Shown here piece by piece: positions 1 through 5,158 of a stretch of DNA of 5,158 nucleotides. The stretch's first letter is position 1. Every line of letters begins with the position of its first letter. The position numbers and the translations under genes are program-made. The DNA comes from Dehalococcoidia bacterium CG2_30_46_9 (GTDB taxonomy: Bacteria; Chloroflexota; Dehalococcoidia; GIF9; AB-539-J10). The DNA is taken from assembly GCA_001873005.1 (NCBI GenBank), contig MNYE01000005.1, positions 1 through 5,158 of the forward strand. The letters are read 5' to 3'. The notes under the pieces were generated by a model, which saw nothing but the letters and a program-made list of their open reading frames with translations, was not told where the DNA came from and did not search any database.

Positions 1-204
1 GCACCGGGTTGCCCAGAAGTTGAGCATTACCGCTTTGCCACGAAAATTTCTGAGGAAAACAAGTTTCCCCTCAAGATCATTAAGCTGAAAATCAGGTGCT
101 CGGTTATCTCCTTTTGTGCCCTGCGTGGAGCAACCCGGCATTATGAGCCCCATCACAAGCAAGGCCAATGATACTATCAGCGCAACTTTTGGCAGTTTAT
201 TCAC
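1..204 (-). CDS. TlpA/ResA-like thioredoxin-fold lipoprotein, N-terminal part (3' end outside window)
   Basis: Probably a membrane-anchored thiol-disulfide oxidoreductase or redoxin acting outside the cytoplasm. The frame reads from a GTG at 204 to the window edge without a stop (68 codons visible). A basic start (VNKLPK) is followed by a hydrophobic stretch (VALIVSLALLVMGLIM) and a lipobox-like PGC whose Cys would be lipidated. After a short linker comes RAPDFQLNDLEGK, then FRGKAVMLNFWATRC, which is the start of the TlpA/AhpC-TSA fold running up to the first Cys of the expected CxxC. The window ends there, so the second active Cys is not visible. An in-frame ATG at 228 would add eight residues, but it lies inside the repeat element at 223-300. 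The GTG has a GGTGAAG ribosome site (217-211) six bases upstream, so I chose it. The residue before the active Cys is Arg (ACC CGG TGC), where the family usually has Trp. Confidence 0.82.
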   Translation of the reverse strand, partial: MNKLPKVALIVSLALLVMGLIMPGCSTQGTKGDNRAPDFQLNDLEGKLVFLRNFRGKAVMLNFWATRC

Positions 205-222
205 GTAACACTTCACCAATAT

Positions 223-300
223 TGTCATGCTGAACTTGATTCAGCATCTCTGCCCTGAAACAAGTTCAAGGTGAGATTCCGAAACAAGTTCGGAATGACA
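223..300. repeat. Composite palindromic repeat element of three hairpins
   Basis: The 78-bp intergenic element is bounded by TGTCAT at 223-228 and its reverse complement ATGACA at 295-300. It holds three adjacent stem-loops of one design. The first (227-247) has an 8-bp stem ATGCTGAA/TTCAGCAT and loop CTTGA. The second (253-271) has a stem CCCTGAA/TTCAAGG with one mismatch and loop ACAAG. The third (276-296) has an 8-bp stem ATTCCGAA/TTCGGAAT and loop ACAAG. The left end, and the right end read on the other strand, share a TGTCAT..C.GAACTTG..TC..ATCTC pattern, so the element looks like two inverted copies of a unit around a third hairpin. It encodes nothing convincing. It lies between the flavoprotein stop and the lipoprotein start, where it could attenuate transcription or stabilise mRNA, although no T-tract follows the hairpins. 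Confidence 0.85.
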
Positions 301-339
301 TTAGTACGGCTTGATGTAGCATCACAAGTATTGTACGAA

Positions 340-915
340 TCAGCTATCTTCGAGGACCAGCTTTTGACCGAGAGCAAAAGCATCTTGGAGAGCAGTCGGT
401 TGCTGCTGTATTTCTCCTTTATTGTCCACTCCTCTTACCAACAACTCATAGCTATATTTAGCACCGATTGCCTCAAAGAAATATTTCAAGGTAAGTATGG
501 AGCCATCAAATAGTCTTTTCCCTTTGGTGGCACCCACCGAAATAAATGCCCCTTTCCGTACCCTACCCTTATCCTGAATTATGCCTAACACATGCCTTCT
601 CGCCCAAAGTGCCTGACATCTATCTACCAGGGCTTTTGCCTGGCTTGTAATTCCGTAGAAGAATATCGGAGAGGCAAAAATGATACGGTCGGCCTCCAGG
701 AGCTTAGTGTACAACGCTTGCATGTCATCTTTGATGGCACAGTTGCCATCCTTCAGGCAGGCATATATCTCACGGCAAGGCGAGATACGAAGTTCCGAAA
801 CTATGACTTTCTCTACTTGTGCCCCAGATGCCTCGGCACCGGCAAGAACCCAATCAAGAAGTATTTCGGTATTGCCCTTCCTTCTGGGACTACCCATTAT
901 GCCTAAGACTTTCAT
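340..915 (-). CDS. Flavodoxin-fold NAD(P)H:FMN oxidoreductase / iron-sulfur flavoprotein-like protein
   Basis: This 191-residue cytoplasmic protein belongs to the NADPH-dependent FMN reductase / iron-sulfur flavoprotein group. It opens with a beta strand and the FMN-phosphate loop GSPRRKGNT (residues 8-16). The second FMN loop is ASPIFFYGITSQAKALVDR (81-99). A cysteine segment follows the second strand (ISPC, C53, GNCAIKDDM; residues 44-65). Relatives usually have C-x2-C-x2-C-x5-C here. This protein keeps Cys47, Cys53 and Cys59 but has Ile50 at the second position, so a normal 4Fe-4S site is doubtful. The natural role is probably two-electron reduction of quinones, flavins or other acceptors; the substrate cannot be read from sequence. 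The ATG is preceded by GAGGGG (926-921). The gene starts 57 bases after the ferritin-like gene with no terminator visible between them, so the two are probably co-transcribed. It ends in TGA. Confidence 0.88.
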   Translation of the reverse strand: MKVLGIMGSPRRKGNTEILLDWVLAGAEASGAQVEKVIVSELRISPCREIYACLKDGNCAIKDDMQALYTKLLEADRIIFASPIFFYGITSQAKALVDRCQALWARRHVLGIIQDKGRVRKGAFISVGATKGKRLFDGSILTLKYFFEAIGAKYSYELLVRGVDNKGEIQQQPTALQDAFALGQKLVLEDS

Positions 916-972
916 CGTTTCCCCTCGGCTTTTTCATCTCAGAGCATATATTTAGGGCACTACGGGTAATAT

Positions 973-1500
973 TCAACCTGCATCCAAACGATGCTCTTTG
1001 GCAACAAACCATCCCATCGGGTCTTTGAGATATTCGTAGTAGTCAAGAAGAATTAAATGATGCTCTCTTTCTTCCCCAGCCAAAGTTTCATAGAAATCTT
1101 TCTCGGTATTATAGATAGTCTTTCTTCCTTGGGCTTTATAGAAATCATATGTTTTGTTTTCCATATCCATTGCTATTTTTACAGCATCGAGTTCAGTGGT
1201 AGCAATCTTTATATTGCGCTCAATCGCCTCGGTTGCTCTAGCAAATACAGTTCTTAACCTTTTGCCTCCGTCGGGACGAAAATCGGTCATTGGCCAAGCC
1301 TTCTTATTCCGAATGGCACTGTATATCTCCTCAAATTTCTGCCGGTGAACATCTTCTTCAGCAGCTAGCGACTGCAACAACTTCTTACCTAGCTCATTAC
1401 TACTTTCCCGGCTAACTTTGAGATAGTATTCCTTACCATCAATTTCCATTTGAATAGCAATTTGAAGTGCCGCTAAAGTCTTATCTTGTTCAGTTGTCAT
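973..1500 (-). CDS. Rubrerythrin-like ferritin-domain diiron protein (no rubredoxin domain)
   Basis: This 175-residue soluble protein is probably a diiron peroxidase or iron-binding protein of the rubrerythrin/ferritin-like superfamily. It shows two halves of the four-helix bundle. Helix 1 has Glu19 in AIQMEIDGKEYY. Helix 2 has the E-x2-H motif Glu49/His52 in AAEEDVHRQKF. Helix 3 has Glu114 in AMDMENKTYDFY. Helix 4 has Glu144/His147 in LAGEEREHHLILLDYYEYL. All six expected ligand positions are present. There are no cysteines, so the rubredoxin domain of classical rubrerythrin is absent and electrons would need a separate donor. The C-terminal GWFVAKEHRLDAG resembles a tail seen in this subgroup. 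The start is well fixed: ATG with AGAGGT six bases upstream and a consensus promoter just before it. The next gene, a flavoprotein, could supply electrons (inference). It ends in TGA. Confidence 0.9.
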   Translation of the reverse strand: MTTEQDKTLAALQIAIQMEIDGKEYYLKVSRESSNELGKKLLQSLAAEEDVHRQKFEEIYSAIRNKKAWPMTDFRPDGGKRLRTVFARATEAIERNIKIATTELDAVKIAMDMENKTYDFYKAQGRKTIYNTEKDFYETLAGEEREHHLILLDYYEYLKDPMGWFVAKEHRLDAG

Positions 1501-1521
1501 GTTCTTACCTCTTTACAACGC

Positions 1522-1550
1522 AATATAAGCCATAACCTTTCCATTGTCAA
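1522..1550 (-). promoter_or_regulatory. Sigma70-type promoter of the ferritin-like gene
   Basis: On the minus strand a perfect -35 TTGACA (1550-1545) is separated by exactly 17 bases from a -10 TATATT (1527-1522), one mismatch from TATAAT. Transcription would begin near 1515, leaving a leader of about 15 bases that carries the AGAGGT ribosome site (1512-1507) before the ATG at 1500. The -35 starts 6 bases after the stop codon of the ZIP-transporter remnant. The promoter would drive the ferritin-like gene and probably the flavoprotein gene behind it. I see no clear operator palindrome around it. Confidence 0.75.
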
Positions 1551-1556
1551 TTTTCT

Positions 1557-1688
1557 TTAGGCTTGTTCTCCAATGCGGTGAAGAGGTGCAGAGACCGCCA
1601 GTCCTTCGGGAAAGTTCTGTATTCCGACACCGATAGCCAAAGCAATACCTGCCGATAAAGTAGCTGAAGGAAAACCAGTTGAGCAACT
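1557..1688 (-). pseudogene. Remnant of a ZIP/GufA-family metal transporter
   Basis: Between a TAG at 1691-1689 and a TAA at 1559-1557, one minus-strand frame encodes 43 residues. They contain [34 protein letters not shown] and a short tail. The [15 protein letters not shown] core is the metal-site transmembrane helix typical of GufA-like ZIP (Zrt/Irt-like) transporters, which import divalent metals. A full ZIP protein has about eight membrane helices and roughly 250 residues; only one helix survives here, with no plausible start codon. I could not extend the similarity upstream in any frame between 1689 and 1770. An overlapping open frame at 1773-1513 is out of phase with this motif and shows no family signature, so I treat it as chance. 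The fragment is probably non-functional debris beside the broken SOD. Confidence 0.72.
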
Positions 1689-1769
1689 CTAGCATCTTGG
1701 TTATATCAATTGTAGGAAACGCGCAATTATAATTAAGAGAGACATAAGCCGTGGCCTTGTCATTGATGC

Positions 1770-2183
1770 TCAAAAGAATGCCCCAATATAATCGCCTCGC
1801 TTCAGCCCGTAATCAATCATAAAGGCATGTTCGAAAACATCAAGCACCAGGAGGGAAATACAACCCGCAAGGTGGCCAGTCTCATGTTCGTTGATCCACT
1901 GGTTTACCAGGTTACCTGTTATATTATCCCGGTATAGAATAGCCCAGCCAATCCCCCGCATTGTGGCGGTAGCATTGAAATCCTTTCTCCAATCATCGTA
2001 ACTGCCAAACTCCTCAGTCACCCTGAAACAAGTTCAGGGCAACTTGCCCGATTTGTCAGGCTGCTCTGTGCCACCGAGGTTTTCGAAGTAGTACTCGTGT
2101 AGCCGCATGCCATTGAACTCAAAGCCCAGCCGCCGCTTCAGTTCGGCATATTCTGGTGTTGCCACCTTAGCAGTGTACTTCAT
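1770..2183 (-). pseudogene. Disrupted Fe/Mn superoxide dismutase
   Basis: The reading frame starts at ATG 2183 with AGGAGG seven bases upstream, and overlaps the last 17 bases of copA, suggesting translational coupling. The product would have been a cytoplasmic superoxide dismutase. Residues 1-49 read MKYTAK directly followed by VATPEYAELKRRLGFEFNGM and RLHEYYFENLGG; His29 matches the second metal ligand. Codon 50 (2036-2034) is TGA. The same frame then continues into TEEFGSYDDWRKDFNATAT, GIGWAILY and LDVFEHAFMIDYGLKRGDYI, where Asp115 and His119 (counting through the stop) are the last two ligands. There are three lesions. The N-terminal helical region that normally carries the first ligand His (about 50 residues from memory of the family) is missing. 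The TGA lies inside a 19-bp palindromic repeat. The frame also ends early at GAFF, with SIND-like sequence continuing in the next frame. An in-frame GTG at 2021 could start a C-terminal piece, but it would lack two ligands. Confidence 0.88.
2021..2039. repeat. Copy of the palindromic repeat inside the SOD pseudogene
   Basis: CCCTGAAACAAGTTCAGGG is a perfect hairpin with a 7-bp stem and the loop ACAAG. Its first 16 bases are identical to 253-268 in the intergenic element at 223-300. On the minus strand it supplies the in-frame TGA (2036-2034) that interrupts the SOD. It is a single hairpin unit and I see no clear target-site duplication beside it. Confidence 0.8.
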
Positions 2184-4698
2184 TACTTTTCCTCCTGTTT
2201 GAACATTGTATTATGCTCGGTTGTAAAAAGGCTTTAAACCTTCTTAAACGCAGTGAATTGGATACCACGGTGACGGAGCTAGCTGCCATAGCTGCCGCTG
2301 CCAACATTGGATTCAGGAAACCATAGTCACCCAGGATGAAATGAAGCCCGGTGGGTACACCGGCATGCCCAAAGGCAAGATACAATACTCCTGCCGCCAC
2401 AGGGATAAGGGCGGTATTGTAAGCAAAGGCCCAGAAAAGGTTCTGCTTAATAGTTCTCATAGTACGCTTGCTCAGGTATATAGCAGTTACGACTCCCATC
2501 AAATCACCGCTAATCAGAGTAACATCTCCGGTTTCTATGGCAACATCGGTGCCTGTGCCAATAGCAATACCCACGTCTGCCTGGGCTAATGCCGGGGCAT
2601 CGTTAATTCCATCACCAACCATTGCCACCACTTTTCCTTCTTCCTGTAGCTTCTTGACTTCCTGAGCCTTATTTTCAGGGAGCACCTCTGCCAGGACACG
2701 GCTAATGCCCACATCTCGGGCAATAGTCTCGGCTGTGCGCCGATTGTCTCCAGTAAGCATCACTGTCTCAACACCTATCCTGCGTAGTGCTTGAAGTGCT
2801 TCTTTGGCATTTGGCTTAAGAGTATCAGCTAAGGCGATGATTCCCACCACCTGACTATCCATACCTAAGAATATCACTGTCTTACCTTCTTCAAAGATTT
2901 TATTGGCTTTCTCTCCTAGCCCATCTAAAGAAAATCCCCTTTCTTCCATTAACTTGAGATTGCCCAAGAAAAGCTTTTTACCATCCACCAGAGCCTCCAC
3001 ACCACGTCCCGGGATAGCATTAAAATCTGATGGTGAAGATAATTCCAGTCTTTTATCTAAAGCAGCCTTGACCACTGCCTCACCGAGTGGGTGTTCTGAG
3101 CTATGCTCCACAGAGGCGGCTAAGCGAAGAACCTCTTCCCGAGAAGAAAAGGGAGCAGCGATTATATCAGTTACCATGGGCTCACCACGGGTCAGAGTAC
3201 CTGTTTTATCCAGAAGCACCGTGTTTATCTGATGGGCTCTCTCCAGGGCTTCAGCACTCCTGATAAGAATACCATGCTCGGCTCCCTTACCTGTGCCTAC
3301 CATAATCGCAGTTGGAGTTGCCAGTCCCAGAGCACAGGGACAGGCAATAATTAGTACGGCGACAAAGTTAAGAAGGGCAAAAGTGAGAGATGGCGGTGGT
3401 CCCACGAAATACCAGATTATGAAAGTGACGATAGCAATGCCAATAACCGCTGGCACAAAGTAGCTAGCGATGACATCAGCCAGGCGCTGGATAGGTGCCT
3501 TGCTTCCCTGGGCTTCTTCTACCATCCTGATAATATGAGCCAGCGTTGTGTCCTTACCTACCTTGGTTGCTTCGAATTGGAGACTGCCCATCTTGTTAAT
3601 GGTGGCACCAATAACCTCATCACCCACCTTTTTCTCCACAGGGATACTCTCTCCGGTAATCATTGACTCGTCTATACTGGAATATCCCTGGCGAACTATG
3701 CCATCCACGGGTACTCGCTCACCCGGTCGTACCAGGATAATGTCTCCAACCTGAACATCTTCAACAGGAATTTCCCTTTCCTGGCCATCATGGATAACAA
3801 GAGCAGTCTTTGGTTGCATACCAATAAGCTTCTTTATTGCCTCCGAGGTCTGTCGTTTAGCTCTAGCTTCCAGAAAACGACCAAGGAGAATTAAGGTAAT
3901 AATCATGGCTGAGGTATCAAAATAAAGATGAGGCTCTAGCCCACCAGCGGCGAAAAGACCTGGGAAGATGACAGCTACCATACTGTAGATGTAAGCCGCT
4001 GATGTGCCTACAGCAATCAAGGTATTCATGTCGGAAGTTCTATGTTTCAGTGCCCCCCATGCACCCCGGTAGAATCGCCAGCCAGCCCAAAATTGCACTG
4101 GTGTAGCCAAAGCCCACAATAAGTAGGATTTGCCGACAAAAGGAGGTCCCCAGCCTAGAGCCATAATTGATGAAGCGAGGGCAGCAGCGATGATAAGCCT
4201 ATTCCTTAAAGCTCGAGTCTCCCGCTGGACAGCAGTAGTCACACCTTCCAGAGCCTGCACCTCGTGACCGAGTTCATAGCCAGCCTCTTTTACTGCCTGT
4301 CTCAGGTCAGCCAGCTCTGTCCCCTCGAGGTACTCTACTGTAGCTTTCTCCGAGGCCAGATTCACGCTAGCTGAAATTACGCCGGGCACGCTGGAGAGAG
4401 CCTTCTCTACTCGAGCAACGCAGGAAGCACATGTCATCCCACTTACCGGGAATATTGACTTCCTGGTAGCAACCCCGTAACCTAATTGCGAGACAGTATT
4501 TTTAATCTTGGCAAGATCCACCTTAGCAGGATCGTATTTTATAGAAGCCTTCTCCGCAGCGAAATTAACGCTGGCCTGCTCTACACCAGGAGTTTCAGTA
4601 AGACCTTTCTCGATGGTAGCCGCACAGGTAGTGCAGGTCATTCCAGTTATATGGATTGAAACTTTGTCAGATCTCCTGGAACTTGTTTTATCAGCCAT
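2167..4698 (-). CDS. copA: Copper(I)-exporting P1B-type ATPase (CopA)
   Basis: An 843-residue inner-membrane pump that uses ATP to move Cu(+) out of the cytoplasm. Two heavy-metal-associated domains lead: GMTCTTC (Cys22/Cys25) and GMTCASC (Cys90/Cys93). Eight membrane segments follow, starting near residue 168. The Cu-site motif is Cys453-Pro-Cys455, with Tyr760-Asn761 in the seventh helix and Met804-x3-Ser808 in the eighth; together these mark the Cu(+) (P1B-1) subgroup rather than Zn/Cd pumps. The actuator motif is TGE (348-350). The phosphorylated aspartate is Asp497 in DKTGT. The nucleotide-binding His-Pro is His536-Pro537. The hinge is GDGIND (695-700). All catalytic residues are present and the length is normal for two metal-binding domains. 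The ATG has GGAGG (4708-4704) five bases upstream. About 20 residues follow the usual RLRRFK end, and the stop overlaps the SOD start. No copper-responsive operator was recognised upstream. Confidence 0.96.
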   Translation of the reverse strand: MADKTSSRRSDKVSIHITGMTCTTCAATIEKGLTETPGVEQASVNFAAEKASIKYDPAKVDLAKIKNTVSQLGYGVATRKSIFPVSGMTCASCVARVEKALSSVPGVISASVNLASEKATVEYLEGTELADLRQAVKEAGYELGHEVQALEGVTTAVQRETRALRNRLIIAAALASSIMALGWGPPFVGKSYLLWALATPVQFWAGWRFYRGAWGALKHRTSDMNTLIAVGTSAAYIYSMVAVIFPGLFAAGGLEPHLYFDTSAMIITLILLGRFLEARAKRQTSEAIKKLIGMQPKTALVIHDGQEREIPVEDVQVGDIILVRPGERVPVDGIVRQGYSSIDESMITGESIPVEKKVGDEVIGATINKMGSLQFEATKVGKDTTLAHIIRMVEEAQGSKAPIQRLADVIASYFVPAVIGIAIVTFIIWYFVGPPPSLTFALLNFVAVLIIACPCALGLATPTAIMVGTGKGAEHGILIRSAEALERAHQINTVLLDKTGTLTRGEPMVTDIIAAPFSSREEVLRLAASVEHSSEHPLGEAVVKAALDKRLELSSPSDFNAIPGRGVEALVDGKKLFLGNLKLMEERGFSLDGLGEKANKIFEEGKTVIFLGMDSQVVGIIALADTLKPNAKEALQALRRIGVETVMLTGDNRRTAETIARDVGISRVLAEVLPENKAQEVKKLQEEGKVVAMVGDGINDAPALAQADVGIAIGTGTDVAIETGDVTLISGDLMGVVTAIYLSKRTMRTIKQNLFWAFAYNTALIPVAAGVLYLAFGHAGVPTGLHFILGDYGFLNPMLAAAAMAASSVTVVSNSLRLRRFKAFLQPSIIQCSNRRKSNEVHC

Positions 4699-4800
4699 TA
4701 TTGCCTCCCCACTTTATGGTACTAAACTCTGAACGGCTCCGCTACACCGCTCCCTTACAGCTAAGCGAGCGTAACATTTGGGATTGTCTCTGAAATAAGG
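4699..4800. other. Intergenic gap between the stress protein gene and copA
   Basis: The 102 bases hold the copA ribosome site at the low-coordinate end. Read on the minus strand, there is no convincing -35/-10 pair, no terminator with a T-tract, and no clear CsoR- or CueR-type operator dyad. A weak CGCTC...GAGCG inverted repeat with a 14-base gap is the only structure I see. copA may be transcribed from upstream together with the stress protein, or from a non-consensus promoter. Confidence 0.4.
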
Positions 4801-5158
4801 CTAGTCGCCAGACTCAGAACCGGCAGGCCGAATCACCAGGACTGGTACTTGGGATGAGCGCAATACCTTGTCTGCCACACTTCCCCATACCCACCGACTG
4901 ACGCCAGAGCGACCGTGCGTGGCAATAGCAATAAGATCTATTGCGTTCTGTTTAGCGAATTCAGCGATAGTCTCAGCAGCTCTGCCCACTAATATCTCCG
5001 AGCTTACATTGAACCCCTCCGAGCTAAGCTGGGATTCCATCTTGGGAAGATATTCTTTGGCTGCTTTGATATTGGCATTTTGTACTGCATTAAAATCAAT
5101 GCCTTCCGCTGCCCAGGTAGGAGGTGGCTCTACAACTTCTAAGAGCACCACCTTCCCG
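4801..5158 (-). CDS. Universal stress protein, UspA family (5' end outside window)
   Basis: This is the C-terminal part, about 119 residues, of a small cytoplasmic nucleotide-binding stress protein. The reading frame is open to the window edge. The visible sequence starts GKVVLLEVVEPPP, which fits the second beta strand of the fold, so roughly 25-30 N-terminal residues, including the first strand, are missing; the GTG at 5151 lies inside this strand and is unlikely to be the start. Later come ILVGRAAETIAEFAKQNAID and LIAIATHGRSGVSRWVWGSV, then VLRSSQVPVLVIRP. The ATP-binding signature of the family is G-x2-G-x9-G-(S/T). Here the first Gly is Ala (ATHG, then RSGVSRWVW, then GS), a variation I believe is common, so ATP binding is likely but not certain. 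Family members often modulate responses to starvation or redox stress. The gene ends 102 bases before copA and could share its transcript. Confidence 0.9.
   Translation of the reverse strand, partial: GKVVLLEVVEPPPTWAAEGIDFNAVQNANIKAAKEYLPKMESQLSSEGFNVSSEILVGRAAETIAEFAKQNAIDLIAIATHGRSGVSRWVWGSVADKVLRSSQVPVLVIRPAGSESGD

Noticed and set aside
271..513. Plus-strand open frame over the repeat and the flavoprotein gene
   Set aside because: It begins inside the repeat element and is antisense to the conserved flavoprotein; a chance frame.
930..972. Possible second promoter before the flavoprotein gene
   Set aside because: A TTGAAT and an A/T-rich stretch are present on the minus strand, but spacing to the best -10 match is about 20 bases and matches are weak; read-through from the ferritin-like gene explains expression better.
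592..1028. Several overlapping plus-strand open frames
   Set aside because: All are antisense shadows of the flavoprotein and ferritin-like genes and have no recognisable motifs.
1513..1773. 86-codon minus-strand open frame after the SOD remnant
   Set aside because: It shows no family signature, is out of phase with the clear ZIP motif in the same DNA, and has no good ribosome site. At most its first few codons continue the SOD C-terminus out of frame.
2021..2045. UGA codon located in a stem-loop, reminiscent of selenocysteine recoding
   Set aside because: The hairpin is the same palindrome found in non-coding DNA at 253-271, the UGA lies within the stem, and superoxide dismutases have no selenocysteine at this place. 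The gene has two further lesions.
4672..4692. Possible degenerate copy of the palindromic repeat at the start of copA
   Set aside because: Bases resembling AACTTGTTT occur here, but the flanking stem bases do not pair and they encode ordinary N-terminal CopA residues; chance similarity is more likely.
4720..4775. Possible copper-regulator operator upstream of copA
   Set aside because: Only a 5-bp CGCTC/GAGCG inverted repeat with a wide gap is visible, which does not match known CsoR, CueR or CopY operator patterns.

Overview
The window looks like a piece of an anaerobic or microaerophilic bacterial chromosome. My best guess is an uncultured Chloroflexota (Dehalococcoidia-like) genome. This guess rests on the style of the universal-stress, CopA and ferritin-like proteins and on a short palindromic repeat of a type I associate with that group from memory, so it is an inference. 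The genetic code is standard: two intact genes end in TGA, and none of the intact genes carries an internal TGA.

Every gene I can support is on the minus strand, so transcription runs from high to low coordinates. In that order: (1) the C-terminal part of a UspA-family universal stress protein (5158-4801, 5' end outside the window); (2) an intact CopA-type Cu(+) P1B-ATPase with two N-terminal metal-binding domains (4698-2167); (3) a broken Fe/Mn superoxide dismutase whose start overlaps the end of copA (2183-1770); (4) a short remnant of a ZIP/GufA-type metal transporter (1688-1557); (5) a strong sigma70-like promoter (1550-1522) driving (6) an intact rubrerythrin-like ferritin-domain protein (1500-973); (7) a flavodoxin-fold FMN/iron-sulfur-flavoprotein-like oxidoreductase (915-340); (8) a 78-bp repeat element built of three small hairpins (223-300); and (9) the first part of a TlpA/ResA-type thioredoxin-fold lipoprotein (204-1, 3' end outside the window).

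The shared theme is metal and redox stress: copper export, peroxide or superoxide handling, metal uptake (lost), flavin redox chemistry and envelope thiol chemistry. The stretch 1510-2183 appears to be a zone of gene decay. The superoxide dismutase has lost its N-terminal metal-ligand region, carries an in-frame TGA that sits exactly in a copy of the genome's palindromic repeat, and goes out of frame at its C-terminus. Next to it is a one-helix scrap of a ZIP transporter. The intact ferritin-like gene downstream has its own consensus promoter starting 6 bp after the last remnant codon.

I see no CRISPR array, tRNA, rRNA, integrase or transposase, and no obviously new multi-gene system. The most informative features are the repeat-disrupted SOD and the repeat element itself.
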